A stretch of DNA of 64,000 bases from Aliidiomarina indica (GCF_015354615.1 NZ_JACAVQ010000009.1:1-64000), one strand, 5' to 3'; positions 42,356 to 51,939 are shown, counted from the first letter of the stretch. Notes: generated by a model from the sequence alone, not told the origin. A program made the numbers and translations.

Positions 42356-43201
42356 ATGAAAACAAAGCAACGCGCATTTCTTAAGTGGGCAGGTGGCAAA
42401 TACACCCTAGTCGAGCCCATTCGTAATCTTCTGCCGGGGGGCGATAAGCTAATTGAACCCTTCGTGGGAGCCGGCTCGGTGTTTCTCAACACCGATTATG
42501 AAAAGTATCTCCTCAATGATATCAACGCCGATTTAATTCACCTGTACAAAATCATCAAGCGGCGCCCAAAAACTTTTATCGAAGACGCGCGCAAGCTGTT
42601 TGTGCCGGCGACTAATCAAGCGCATGTGTACTACGGCATACGCGCCGATTTTAATCTCAGCCGTGACCCGTACGAACGCTCCCTGTACTTTTTGTACCTC
42701 AATCGCCATGGCTACAATGGACTGTGTCGATACAATAGCAGCGGCTTTTTTAATGTCCCTTTTGGCAAATATCGGGCACCCTATTTTCCGCAACAAGAGC
42801 TCGAGTTCTTTGCCGAGAAAGCAAAACGGGCAACCTTTACCTGCGAGCCTTTTCAGCATTCCTTTCGCCGCGCTCGGCGCGGGCACGTGATCTATTGTGA
42901 TCCGCCCTATTTACCGCTCAGTCCAACTGCCAATTTCACCAGTTATGCAGGCAATGGTTTTGGCCTCGATGAGCAAGCAATTTTAGCGCAAAAGGCCATC
43001 GATGCCTCTGCAAAGCGCGGTATTCCCGTGCTGATCAGCAATCACGACACCGTTTTTGCCCGTGAACTGTATCAAAGTGCTAACCTTACCCCACTACAAG
43101 TTCATCGTTTTATTAGTCAAAATGGCAGTACTCGGAATAAAGTAGGGGAACTACTTGCTTACTTTGCTCCGCAGGTGCCTGGACTTAAAGTAGGGAAGTA
43201 G
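42356..43201 (+). CDS. dam: DNA adenine methyltransferase (GATC)
   Basis: Dam is an N6-adenine methyltransferase acting at GATC, guiding mismatch repair, replication initiation and gene regulation. It has 281 residues from the ATG at 42356 (MKTKQRAFLKWAGGKYTLVE). The SAM-binding N-terminal FLKWAGGK and the catalytic motif VIYCDPPYLPLS (DPPY) are intact. RHGYNGLCRYN and SNHDTVFARELY are family blocks. A GTG at 42335 is an alternative start. It follows aroB directly, without damX, and is followed after 31 bp by elaA and rsmJ on the same strand rather than rpe-gph. Confidence 0.97.
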   Translation: MKTKQRAFLKWAGGKYTLVEPIRNLLPGGDKLIEPFVGAGSVFLNTDYEKYLLNDINADLIHLYKIIKRRPKTFIEDARKLFVPATNQAHVYYGIRADFNLSRDPYERSLYFLYLNRHGYNGLCRYNSSGFFNVPFGKYRAPYFPQQELEFFAEKAKRATFTCEPFQHSFRRARRGHVIYCDPPYLPLSPTANFTSYAGNGFGLDEQAILAQKAIDASAKRGIPVLISNHDTVFARELYQSANLTPLQVHRFISQNGSTRNKVGELLAYFAPQVPGLKVGK

Positions 43202-43232
43202 CCGATGGTCACGTTGCGCAAGGAGAGATGCC

Positions 43233-43673
43233 ATGTTGAATTTCACGATTTCCACATTCAACGAACTAAGTAACGAGTTAGTGCACAATATTTTTCGCCT
43301 GCGCCAAGATATTTTTATTGTGGAGCAGAATTGTGTTTATCCAGATATTGATGGCATTGATCCGGATTGGCTCCACCTATGTGCATTTGATGAGCAAGGG
43401 CTCGTGGCTTATGCGCGGGTCCAGTGCACGAACCAAGAACCCTCGCATATTGGTCGCGTTGTGGTGCATCAACGTGGGCGTGGCAAAAGTTACGGTCGCC
43501 TGCTTATGCAGCGAGCCATTACGGAAGTGATTGAGCGCGCACCGGATTACCCCATTGAGTTAAATGCACAAAGTTACCTCCTCGAGTTTTACACTTCCCT
43601 TGGATTTCATGTCCTCGGCGATGAATATCTGGAGGATGGCATTCCCCATCGGCACATGGAGTATCACCCATGA
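43233..43673 (+). CDS. elaA: ElaA-type GNAT acetyltransferase
   Basis: This 146-residue single-domain GNAT protein shows the ElaA pattern LRQDIFIVEQNCVYPDIDGIDPD at the N-terminus, IGRVVVHQRGRGKSYGRLLM for acetyl-CoA binding, LNAQSYLLEFYTSLGF, and the end EDGIPHRHMEY. E. coli ElaA is similar along its length; its substrate is unknown. GGAGA precedes the ATG. It overlaps rsmJ by four bases (ATGA) and follows dam by 31 bp, so it is probably part of an aroK-aroB-dam-elaA-rsmJ transcript. Confidence 0.9.
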   Translation: MLNFTISTFNELSNELVHNIFRLRQDIFIVEQNCVYPDIDGIDPDWLHLCAFDEQGLVAYARVQCTNQEPSHIGRVVVHQRGRGKSYGRLLMQRAITEVIERAPDYPIELNAQSYLLEFYTSLGFHVLGDEYLEDGIPHRHMEYHP

Positions 43674-44458
43674 CCTTTCTTGTGCCGTTACTTCCCGCTG
43701 AACCGGAACTACAGCCTGCAGCTGCGCAGTTAGCGGAGCGCTTTCAACTTCCGCAGCAACATTGTGGCGAAGACTTCGTGCTTGAACTCACCCGAGATGG
43801 GTTGCAGTTACGTTGGTTAGAGCGTCCGGACATGCAGCCGCTCATGCTTGATTACACGCGCGGTCGGCAGGCTTGGCGGCAACAATTGGGAAGTGGCAGG
43901 CAGGAAGCCATCGTGCGGGCTATCGGTGTAGCACGCGGCATGCGTCCGCGCGTGCTAGATGCCACAGCAGGCTTAGGTCGTGATGGCTTGATGTTAGCCC
44001 ACGCCGGCTGCGACCTGTTCTTTCTCGAGCGAAACCCTGCGGTCCATGCGCTCCTCGATCAAGCCGTGTTGCACTTTCAACTCCATCAGCCGAATGACCA
44101 TTGGCGGCGCCAACGCTTGCATGTACTAGGGGCCGGTAGCTTGCTCGAACATGATCCTCTACCCGACGAAATTTTAGACGTAAATCCGGACGCGGTGTAC
44201 CTCGACCCCATGTTTCCTGAACGGGAAAAATCAGCGGCGGTAAAAAAAGATATGCAGATGCTTCAACAGCTTGTTGGCTCCGATTTTGATGCAGACGGAT
44301 TACTCCCCATCGCTCTTGAACTGGCCACTTACCGTGTCGTGGTAAAACGCCCTAACAAAGCGCCTTTTTTAGCAGGACAAACCCCACAATCACAAGTGAC
44401 CAGTAAAAAGCACCGCTTTGATATCTATATTAAGCAAGCTTACCCCAAAATCACTTAA
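43670..44458 (+). CDS. rsmJ: 16S rRNA (guanine-1516-N2) methyltransferase RsmJ
   Basis: RsmJ is the SAM-dependent enzyme formerly called YhiQ, modifying helix 45-region guanine 1516 of 16S rRNA. It has 262 residues. SAM motif I is VLDATAGLGRDGLMLAHAG. The catalytic loop is YLDPMFPEREKSAAVKKDMQ, the fingerprint of the family. VVVKRPNKAPFLAG lies near the C-terminus. Its ATG overlaps the elaA stop. Its stop overlaps by four bases the stop of the convergent DUF1439 lipoprotein gene. Confidence 0.95.
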   Translation: MTFLVPLLPAEPELQPAAAQLAERFQLPQQHCGEDFVLELTRDGLQLRWLERPDMQPLMLDYTRGRQAWRQQLGSGRQEAIVRAIGVARGMRPRVLDATAGLGRDGLMLAHAGCDLFFLERNPAVHALLDQAVLHFQLHQPNDHWRRQRLHVLGAGSLLEHDPLPDEILDVNPDAVYLDPMFPEREKSAAVKKDMQMLQQLVGSDFDADGLLPIALELATYRVVVKRPNKAPFLAGQTPQSQVTSKKHRFDIYIKQAYPKIT

Positions 44459-45024
44459 TCATTGTTTTGCTGTGCGCGAAAACGCAATCCGCCCGATTCC
44501 ACTTCCATGGAAATAGGGAAGCGCATTAGCATGCGATGACGCGGATTATCGGCATCAAGACGATACACTGGCTGCTCAGCCATTATCTCATCGAGGATTT
44601 GTTTCACTTCTCGATTAAGAAACCCAAGCGAACCACGATAACCGCCAGCATCAATCGATGCATTGAGAATATCTAGATTGCGCACAAATACCGCGTGCTG
44701 ATCGTGGCGATAAATAGGCGCGCCTTCCACCGACATTTCCACCGCAATCGGATAGCTCATGCCCAATCCTGATATCTGCAAGGTGAATGCCGTGTGCACG
44801 CGAACCAAGTTAGTATCCTCCGGACCTATTTCTAACGACAGCTTTTCCACTTCGAGCGGCGCCGACATGCCTAAAATCGTCACGCGTGTATCCATTGCAT
44901 TGATGCGATCCCAGAGAATTTGCTCTAACTGCCCTTGTTCAACACGATAACTGGCGATTTGGCTGAGTTGAGCACACCCAAACAAAAAGAGCGTAAGGCA
45001 TAGGAGCAACACATATTTTTTCAT
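44455..45024 (-). CDS. DUF1439 (YceB-like) outer-membrane lipoprotein
   Basis: This 189-residue protein has a lipoprotein signal peptide, MKKYVLLLCLTLFLFGCAQL, with the modified Cys at residue 17. The mature part has the beta-rich DUF1439 pattern: LEKLSLEIGPEDTN-like strands, VHTAFTLQISGLGMSYPIAVEMSVEG, and a late YRGSLGFLNREVKQILDEIMAEQPVYRLD block. E. coli YceB is the best-known relative and may bind lipid in the periplasm; the function is not established. GGAAA supports the start. It is convergent with rsmJ (4-bp overlap). Confidence 0.78.
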   Translation of the reverse strand: MKKYVLLLCLTLFLFGCAQLSQIASYRVEQGQLEQILWDRINAMDTRVTILGMSAPLEVEKLSLEIGPEDTNLVRVHTAFTLQISGLGMSYPIAVEMSVEGAPIYRHDQHAVFVRNLDILNASIDAGGYRGSLGFLNREVKQILDEIMAEQPVYRLDADNPRHRMLMRFPISMEVESGGLRFRAQQNND

Positions 45025-45189
45025 CGGGTTTCCTTTTTTCTTGGTGTAAATCGTCATTTCCCAACAATTGGGTTACATTTTACGCTTGGTTGACTGCTGT
45101 GCATCCGATAGACTTAGCGTATCCCACACAGGCCGTCCGCACGGACCACCTAATTATAATGATACATATAACAACACATAGGCTTGTTT

Positions 45190-46641
45190 ATGAAGAAAGC
45201 GTTTAAAGTTCCACATACTCTGACTTTATTGTTCAGTATGATGATCATTGCGATGCTTGCAACTTGGGTTGTGCCGCAAGGGTTTTTCCAAACTGAACTC
45301 ACAGACACCGGACGTAGCGTGGTTGTCCCTGGCACCTTTGAGCTCGTTGAAGAACGCCAGTTTCTCACTCCTTGGGAATTATTAACAGCGGTTCCTCGTG
45401 CGTTTGCCGCCGCCCAAGACATTATTTTCTTCGTCTTTATCGTTGGTGGTGTATTAGCTATTGCGCGCCGCACCGGTACCGTCGACGCCCTCATTGGTCG
45501 CTTACTCGAGAAACATAAAGATCGCCCTGAGAAACTAATTTTCATGGTGATTTTCTTTTTCTCTTTGGCCTCTGGTGCTATTGGGACCGCCGGCGAATAT
45601 ATTCCCTTCGTTCTGATCTTAGTGGCCCTGTGTAAAGCCATGAAACTGGATGCGATGACCGCAGTGGGCATGACTGTGGCCGGTTACGGTGTGGGTTATG
45701 GCGTCTCTGCCTTTAATCCGTTCACCGTGCTCATTGCCCAAGGCATTGCCGAAGTTCCGCCCTATTCGGGCCTGTGGCTGCGCCTCTTGCTCATTCTGCC
45801 GTTTGTACTCATTGCTTTTCACCACGTATGGAGCTACGCCAAGAAAGTACAAGCGGATCCCACGCAAAGTTTGGTCGCAGACTTACCCTGTCCCTTAGAA
45901 GGCAAAGTGCAGCAAGATTATCCGAAATTAAACGGTCGCCACCGTTTAATTTTAGGTACCTTTTTAGTCACCATTGCCATCGCCATTTACGGCATTTCAC
46001 AGTTCGGTTGGTATTTGTACGAACTCGGTGCCTGCTTCGTTGGTTGGGGTCTGCTCATCACTGTATTGGGTCGTTTAAAGTTCGATGAGGCCGCTGAGAG
46101 TTTTATTGAGGGCGTGAAAGATCTCACGACCACCGCGGTATTGATCGGTGTCGCCCGCGGGATCGCCCTCATTTTGGAAGATGGTCAGGTGCTCCACAGT
46201 ATTGTAAATGGCCTGTCTATGCCGTTGTCCCATGTACCTTCATACATTTCAGCGGTAGGTATGTTAGTAATTCAAACGATACTGAATCTATTCGTTCCTT
46301 CCGGAAGTGGGCAAGCGTTTGTCACCATGCCTTTGATGGCGCCACTGAGTGATTTGGTGGGCGTGCCTCGGCAAGTCGCCGTCTTGGCCTATCAGTTCGG
46401 TGATGGCTTCTCGAATATGATTGTACCGACCAATGCGGTATTGATGGGAATTATCGGTATTGCTGGCGTGCCTTATGATCGCTGGTTCCGCTTCTGCTTA
46501 CCACTGCTTGGTAAATTAATGCTCGCTTGTGTGGTGGTATTGATACTCACCGTCATCTTTGGCTATGGCGCCGATGTACAACCAGATGTACAACCCGATG
46601 TGGCCAGCGTAGTGACAGCGACACTGGTGGCGTTCGCTTAA
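45190..46641 (+). CDS. YfcC-family membrane transporter
   Basis: This is an inner-membrane permease of 483 residues with about twelve helices (ATG at 45190; a TTG two codons earlier is unlikely). The start MKKAFKVPHTLTLLFSMMIIAMLATWVVPQG, the glycine-rich GAIGTAGEYIPFVLILVALCKAM and LFVPSGSGQAFVTMPLMAPLSDLVG are characteristic of YfcC/DcuC-related carriers. Members are annotated variously as C4-dicarboxylate or basic amino acid transporters. I cannot choose a substrate. A TATAAT at 45155-45160 lies 30 bp upstream. It ends at a bidirectional terminator. Confidence 0.85.
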   Translation: MKKAFKVPHTLTLLFSMMIIAMLATWVVPQGFFQTELTDTGRSVVVPGTFELVEERQFLTPWELLTAVPRAFAAAQDIIFFVFIVGGVLAIARRTGTVDALIGRLLEKHKDRPEKLIFMVIFFFSLASGAIGTAGEYIPFVLILVALCKAMKLDAMTAVGMTVAGYGVGYGVSAFNPFTVLIAQGIAEVPPYSGLWLRLLLILPFVLIAFHHVWSYAKKVQADPTQSLVADLPCPLEGKVQQDYPKLNGRHRLILGTFLVTIAIAIYGISQFGWYLYELGACFVGWGLLITVLGRLKFDEAAESFIEGVKDLTTTAVLIGVARGIALILEDGQVLHSIVNGLSMPLSHVPSYISAVGMLVIQTILNLFVPSGSGQAFVTMPLMAPLSDLVGVPRQVAVLAYQFGDGFSNMIVPTNAVLMGIIGIAGVPYDRWFRFCLPLLGKLMLACVVVLILTVIFGYGADVQPDVQPDVASVVTATLVAFA

Positions 46642-46665
46642 CCTCTCTGAAATAGGCCCATAAAA

Positions 46666-46693
46666 AAAGCCCAGCAATAAATTGTTGGGCTTT
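46666..46693. terminator. Bidirectional terminator between the YfcC and Sel1 genes
   Basis: AAAGCCCAGCAA and TTGTTGGGCTTT form a 12-bp stem with one wobble and a 4-nt loop, flanked by an A-run on the left. It serves the convergent genes ending at 46641 and 46714. Confidence 0.85.
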
Positions 46694-46713
46694 CTCATAT
46701 AGGAACGAGATGC

Positions 46714-47601
46714 TTACCGATCCATCCCCAAGGCTTCAAGCAACGTAGGCCCTACAAAATCACTTTCACCTCGTTGATATATCACTGAACAGCCAAATCC
46801 CGAGCACGCATGAGCGCGACGAATACGAGTTCCCGACGGCGGGCGATTATCAAAGTGCTTGAATAGCAAGTCATTCATTTGCGCTAAACGATCTTCAAGC
46901 GACCCTGTCATGGCACGCACTTCAATACGCTCCATGTTCTCATATTCACGTAACTGGCGAGCAATCGATTGACCCTCTTCCGACTGCTGCTCAAACTCTT
47001 CAGCAATTGCCCGTAAGCGAGACCGCGCATCACCGTGACCTACCACTGCGAGGTGCTTGTAGATTTCGCCTGCAGCACGCAAGTCTTGCTCACCTAACAC
47101 GCCTTCTTCATAAAAACGTGCAACCGCGTACATCGACTCGGGGTGACCTTGCTCTGCCGCTTCACTTAGCAATTCAAGAGCTTCGTCCACTTGCTGATTA
47201 GCACGCAGTAAATCAATCGCCTTCTCGTACATGGCCGGCGCAAAGCCTAACTCGATGGCGCGATCGCGGAAATGATCGGCACGTTCCAGATCTTGTGGAA
47301 ATACCACGCCATGACGGCGCCAGCTTGATTTCACATGAAACGCTTGCGGATTACGCAAACGAATCGACTCTTTCATCCACTTTCGTGCTTCGTCGATATC
47401 TTGTTCAACACCTTCACCATTGGCATAAGCGACGGCTAAGATAAGCATCGCTTCAAAGCTACCGTTTTGGGCATAGCGTTGGAAACGTTCAATTTGGGCG
47501 CGACATGATTCAGTGTCGCAACGCTCACCGGCTGCAACTGGCGATATTGCAAATACGCTGGATAATACGAGCGAAAGCCCGACAATAATTGGTAATTTCA
47601 T
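46714..47601 (-). CDS. Exported Sel1-like repeat protein
   Basis: This 295-residue protein (ATG 47601, with GAGGA upstream) starts with a signal peptide, MKLPIIVGLSLVLSSVFAISPVAAG. Two Cys (CDTESC) follow at the mature N-terminus. At least three Sel1-type helical repeats are visible: SFEAMLILAVAYANGEGVEQDIDEARKWM, SMYAVARFYEEGVLGEQDLRAAGEIY and a degenerate FAPAMYEKAIDLLRANQQVDEAL. The C-terminal ~80 residues are unique, with another Cys pair (HACSGFGCSV). Sel1 proteins scaffold protein-protein contacts, often in signalling or envelope biogenesis. A specific role cannot be inferred. Confidence 0.8.
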   Translation of the reverse strand: MKLPIIVGLSLVLSSVFAISPVAAGERCDTESCRAQIERFQRYAQNGSFEAMLILAVAYANGEGVEQDIDEARKWMKESIRLRNPQAFHVKSSWRRHGVVFPQDLERADHFRDRAIELGFAPAMYEKAIDLLRANQQVDEALELLSEAAEQGHPESMYAVARFYEEGVLGEQDLRAAGEIYKHLAVVGHGDARSRLRAIAEEFEQQSEEGQSIARQLREYENMERIEVRAMTGSLEDRLAQMNDLLFKHFDNRPPSGTRIRRAHACSGFGCSVIYQRGESDFVGPTLLEALGMDR

Positions 47602-47718
47602 AGTGTCCTCACTTGCCAACCAAAGCGGCTGACTCTTTCCCTAGATAAAATATACTGACGCCAAAACTTCAGGACAGCCTTTAAAATATACGCAACGAAC
47701 GGAGAAAACGGCAAAAGT

Positions 47719-47735
47719 TACTTTGTAACAAAGTA
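47719..47735. promoter_or_regulatory. Operator-like inverted repeat in a divergent promoter region
   Basis: TACTTTG-TAA-CAAAGTA is a perfect 7-bp dyad between the divergent Sel1-repeat and YhiN-type genes. A TATACT at 47771-47776 further downstream could be the -10 box of the YhiN-type gene. Confidence 0.45.
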
Positions 47736-47806
47736 TGTTACCTGCGGCTTTTTGTGGCCGTGAGCCGTGTTATACTGCGCGCCTTTAGCGAATGAGATTG
47801 GATGAA

Positions 47807-48997
47807 ATGAGCACTTCTGAGACACCCTATGATGTCATCATCATTGGCGCGGGAGCCGCCGGTTTAATGAGCGGCATCAGCGCAGGGCAGCGTGGAAAAC
47901 GCGTGCTTATTCTTGATCATGCGAAGCAAGCCGGTAAGAAGATTCTTATCTCCGGCGGTGGTCGCTGCAATTTCACCAATATGTTCGCTAGCCCAGACCA
48001 TTTCTTGTCGCAAAATCCGCATTTTTGTAAATCTGCCCTTAGTCGATACACCCAATGGGATTTTCTAAGCATGGTCGATAAACATCAAATACCATGGCAT
48101 GAAAAAACCCTTGGTCAGCTCTTTTGTGATGATTCCGCTAAAGATATCGTCAATATGCTCATGCAAGAGTGCAAAGATGTCGGTACCAAAGTGCAACTGC
48201 GCACGGACGTTCTGAGCGTCCGCTATCAAGGCCAATATCATGTAGACACCTCACAGGGCACTTATGTAACCGATAACCTCGTGGTAGCCTGCGGCGGCCT
48301 GTCTATGCCCAAATTAGGGGCATCTCCCCTCGGTTATGAGCTTGCCAAGCAGTTTGGCCACAGCATTGTTCCTGTGCGTGCCGGTTTAGTGCCTTTTACC
48401 CTCCACGATCATGATAAAGCCGCATTTGCCGATTTAACTGGCATTGCTACCGACGTGATTGCCGCGGCCAATCAGACTCAATTTAAAGAAGCCATGCTAT
48501 TTACGCATCGCGGTTTAAGTGGCCCAGCCATGCTGCAAATATCGAGCTATTGGCAGGCGGGCGATGCTATCGCGATCGATCTTTTGCCCGGAGATTCCGT
48601 GGGTGAGCGTCTGCGTGATCTGCGCCGAGAGCAGCCTAAGTTATCCTTACCCAATGCGCTCAGTCGCTATTTACCAAAACGCTTAGTGCAAGCGTTGATG
48701 GCGCGTCAGCAATGGCCGCAGAGCAATTTGGCCGACTTATCCAATCAAGCCATCGACAGCATAGACCGCGATATTCACACCTGGGTGATGAAACCTAATG
48801 GTACTGAAGGTTATCGAACCGCTGAAGTGACACTTGGGGGCGTGAACGTGAACGAAGTAAGTTCAAAGACCATGGAAAGCCTCAAACAACCGGGATTATA
48901 CTTTATCGGCGAAGTGCTCGACGTCACCGGCTGGTTAGGCGGCTACAATTTCCAGTGGGCGTGGAGCTCCGGTTGGGTTGCTGGGCAGTCGGTATAA
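47807..48997 (+). CDS. YhiN/HI0933-family FAD-dependent oxidoreductase
   Basis: This flavoprotein has 396 residues from the ATG at 47807; the ATG at 47792 would add five residues and lacks a ribosome-binding site. The FAD-binding GxGxxG is VIIIGAGAAGLMSGI. The family signature is AGKKILISGGGRCNFTN. LVVACGGLSMPKLGASPLGYELA, GLSGPAMLQISSYW, TAEVTLGGVNVNEVSSKTMES and GWLGGYNFQWAWSSG are further HI0933 blocks. The reaction is not known for most members; some relatives are linked to flavin-dependent metabolism of unidentified substrates. Its stop is 7 bp from the convergent GGDEF-EAL gene stop. Confidence 0.9.
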   Translation: MSTSETPYDVIIIGAGAAGLMSGISAGQRGKRVLILDHAKQAGKKILISGGGRCNFTNMFASPDHFLSQNPHFCKSALSRYTQWDFLSMVDKHQIPWHEKTLGQLFCDDSAKDIVNMLMQECKDVGTKVQLRTDVLSVRYQGQYHVDTSQGTYVTDNLVVACGGLSMPKLGASPLGYELAKQFGHSIVPVRAGLVPFTLHDHDKAAFADLTGIATDVIAAANQTQFKEAMLFTHRGLSGPAMLQISSYWQAGDAIAIDLLPGDSVGERLRDLRREQPKLSLPNALSRYLPKRLVQALMARQQWPQSNLADLSNQAIDSIDRDIHTWVMKPNGTEGYRTAEVTLGGVNVNEVSSKTMESLKQPGLYFIGEVLDVTGWLGGYNFQWAWSSGWVAGQSV

Positions 48998-49004
48998 ACC
49001 GATA

Positions 49005-51743
49005 TTACACCTGCACCTCGTGATCTAACAGTTGCAGTAAATCGGCAAATGGCATGGGCCGGTAATAGAAGAAGCCCTGAATTGAATCACAGTCCTTCTC
49101 GCGGCAAAACGCCACTTGTGCTTCTGTTTCTATACCCTCCACGATCACTTGCTTGTTTAAGCGATGGGCCAGGTCAATCACCGCACTGGCTACTTGGTAG
49201 GCCGGAGAATTGGGTTGTAAATCGGTAATAAAGGTACGGTCGATTTTAATAACATCAAGCGGCAGCTTATAAAGCAAGCTCAAACTTGAGTAGCCGGTAC
49301 CAAAATCGTCAATCGAAATATTCATACCCCGTTTTTGCAAGGCTCGTAATTTTTCCGGAATCTGATGTTGGTCATCGGCAAACACACTTTCCGTTACTTC
49401 TACATGAATTCGACGACCATCAATTCCTGCTTGGTCTAGCAAGTGATCGAGGCGTTTTACAATATCGCCCCGTTGAAACAAGCTCGCCGAAAAGTTAATC
49501 GACACAAACCAGTTCACTTTATTTTGTAGCGTTTTAAGGTGGGCAAACACCTTTTTCATCACTAGGTCGCTAATTTCATAGATTTGCCCCGTTTGCTCCG
49601 CCACCGGAATAAATTCACCGGGGGAGATCATACTGCCATCTGCCTGCGGCCAGCGTGCAAGTGCTTCAACACCGACAATATCGGCCGTCTCCGTCGCAAC
49701 TATCGGTTGATAATAGATTTCAAATTCGTCATTTAAAATGGCTTCTTGAATGCGCGCGCGCAACTCTACCTCGCGGTTGTATGCCTCTGTCATAATAGGT
49801 GCGAAGAATAAATAAGTATCCCCACCCATGCGCTTGGCCCCGGTCATCGCAACGTCTGCGTTTTGAATCATGGTTTCAGCGGAGCCTTTCATGCTCTCTG
49901 CACCTGCAATCCCAATACTGGCGGTAAGGTGCACACTCACACCGTCTAAGAGAAAGGGCTGACGAATTTCTGAGAGGATCCGGGTGGTAAGCGCTTTGAG
50001 TTCTTCCGAGCGGTAATCCTGACTGACCAAAATAAACTCATCACCGCTAAAGCGAGAGACAATGGCAGTATCGCGGGTCACGCGCATAATGCGGCGCCCT
50101 ACATCGGCCAAGAGTTGGTTACCCAAGGCAATGCCAAAAGTGTCATTGATGGGTTTAAACCCATCCAAATCAATAAACATGACATGTACGCGAGCATCTG
50201 TTCGCATTAACAGTTCGCTTAACCGCCGCTCTAACACGTCGCGACGAACCAATCCGGTTACACCATCATAAGTGGCCAGTACATCGAGCTTATCGCGCTC
50301 TTCTTTTAGCTGTTTATTGGCATCGGCAACAACGACCAATAGCAACGCAAACATGCTTGATAAAATAAACACGAATTGATTAATACGGGCATTTTTCCAA
50401 ATCACTTCGGTGCTTCCAAGCGTGACATAAAATGTGCGTTCATATTCCTCTAAAATGAGGGTCACGCGTGAATACATCAGTGGATATTTGCGTTCAAATG
50501 CCTCTTTCGTTAAGTACTGGAAGCCTACCGGCATCGCTGAAATGATGAGCTCACTGTTTAACTCGACATACACGGTAAAGAAATCTAAGAACCGATTTGC
50601 TGGTGTATCCACAATGCTCCGTACATCCAACGTCATCACCACTTGCTTGGTCGGCTCCTGTACCACTTGCTGCGCCTCATTTAAGCGTTCCACATGCATA
50701 GGCAAGGTTAAATACATTAAGGGCATGCCAAGGGCCGTAGTTTCTCTGGAAATGAGAATATTCTCACCACCCATCGCTTGCATCAGCCATTCCTTTGGCG
50801 GATCGCGTAAGTCTGCAGAGGTGGTCCAGTAGTGGTTGTGCTCATGGGGCGACAAGGCTTCAAACTCGAGGGTGCCATCGGTGTTATACAGAGCGACACT
50901 CACTATCAGGGGATGATCTTGCAAAAACGCCATGCTATCCGTCAGCATCGCGCCATTTTGGTTAAATAGATGACTCCAGTGCAGCGCGAGTCGGCCTAAG
51001 GCGCTGTGATGTTCGCCTAACCGCCGCTCAACATTTGAAATGGTTTGCTCGAGCAGGGTTTCTGCACGGTCATCGATATCGCGCACATTCATCGCGGATA
51101 ACGAAAACCAAATAAAAATCCCTAAGGTAGACACGAGTACAGCTGGCAGAACAATTGACCAATCTAAAGCAAACCGCGAAAAGCGGTATTTGAGTTGTGA
51201 GTGCAACATAACTGCCGTTAGCGCAAGTAGGAACGCGACGGCAATAAAGCTCATGGGTAAAGGTAAATCAAGGTTGGTGGTATTTGGTATCCATGCGTAA
51301 ATCAATAGCCCAACGGCCAGCAGCAACGATAGATACAGGGTAAATCGCCACACCAATCGACCAAGCGATGAACCCGGCGGGAAAAGAAATGCCAGTCCTA
51401 AGAAAAGAAAGTGTATGTTAATGCCATACAGTAACACAAAGCTTAATGACCAGTTTAAATCGAGGCCGGAGAGAAAGATTCGGTTCCACGCTTGCAGGAG
51501 CGCTAACAAGATACATACACAGCCCGGAATTATCTGCCATAACCGTTTGCCTTGCGCCACGGATATAAAACCCAAGGACACGATTAACGCGCCAACAGCC
51601 GTACGTGGCGAGATAATTTCGAGCAACGCGTGCGGGGCAGCTAGCCACGCGAACAACAAGCCTAATACACCCATAGCGGCACCGGTTAAGGCGGCTACGT
51701 AGTAGACTGCACTCGCTGATGAACGGGTATTGTATGCGGTCAC
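49005..51743 (-). CDS. Membrane GGDEF-EAL protein with a periplasmic sensor region
   Basis: This 912-residue protein starts at a GTG with GGAGA upstream. About seven hydrophobic helices (residues 10-225) are followed by a periplasmic segment (about 230-455) containing DIDDRAETLLEQTISNVERRLG, which resembles CHASE-like sensors, then a final helix. The GGDEF domain signature is SRFSGDEFILV; Ser replaces the first Gly but the catalytic Glu is kept, so cyclase activity is possible. The EAL domain is intact (VEALARW, VEVTESVF, IDDFGTGYSSLSLL, VIKIDRTF, VEGIET). It may be bifunctional or a regulated phosphodiesterase. It is a single gene. Confidence 0.9.
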   Translation of the reverse strand: MTAYNTRSSASAVYYVAALTGAAMGVLGLLFAWLAAPHALLEIISPRTAVGALIVSLGFISVAQGKRLWQIIPGCVCILLALLQAWNRIFLSGLDLNWSLSFVLLYGINIHFLFLGLAFLFPPGSSLGRLVWRFTLYLSLLLAVGLLIYAWIPNTTNLDLPLPMSFIAVAFLLALTAVMLHSQLKYRFSRFALDWSIVLPAVLVSTLGIFIWFSLSAMNVRDIDDRAETLLEQTISNVERRLGEHHSALGRLALHWSHLFNQNGAMLTDSMAFLQDHPLIVSVALYNTDGTLEFEALSPHEHNHYWTTSADLRDPPKEWLMQAMGGENILISRETTALGMPLMYLTLPMHVERLNEAQQVVQEPTKQVVMTLDVRSIVDTPANRFLDFFTVYVELNSELIISAMPVGFQYLTKEAFERKYPLMYSRVTLILEEYERTFYVTLGSTEVIWKNARINQFVFILSSMFALLLVVVADANKQLKEERDKLDVLATYDGVTGLVRRDVLERRLSELLMRTDARVHVMFIDLDGFKPINDTFGIALGNQLLADVGRRIMRVTRDTAIVSRFSGDEFILVSQDYRSEELKALTTRILSEIRQPFLLDGVSVHLTASIGIAGAESMKGSAETMIQNADVAMTGAKRMGGDTYLFFAPIMTEAYNREVELRARIQEAILNDEFEIYYQPIVATETADIVGVEALARWPQADGSMISPGEFIPVAEQTGQIYEISDLVMKKVFAHLKTLQNKVNWFVSINFSASLFQRGDIVKRLDHLLDQAGIDGRRIHVEVTESVFADDQHQIPEKLRALQKRGMNISIDDFGTGYSSLSLLYKLPLDVIKIDRTFITDLQPNSPAYQVASAVIDLAHRLNKQVIVEGIETEAQVAFCREKDCDSIQGFFYYRPMPFADLLQLLDHEVQV

Positions 51744-51896
51744 CCGACTCTCCCAATAGTTTTATATGCGTGCTAGCAAGCACTCTACTCATATAATTTC
51801 ACATCGTTACTACATTTGTATAGAAAAGTGTGATTTTGCACAACAGAAAAGCAAAGAAAAAGTAACATTGACCGTTAAAAACACGCAATCAGACAC

Positions 51897-51923
51897 AAAA
51901 AAAGCGCCCCGAGGGGCGCTTTC
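51897..51923. terminator. Terminator of the 305-residue exported-protein gene
   Basis: AAGCGCCCC and GGGGCGCTT form a 9-bp GC-rich stem. The plus-strand A-run 51897-51903 supplies a T-run for leftward transcripts from 51940. Confidence 0.85.
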
Positions 51924-51939
51924 TGATAATTACGGCGTG

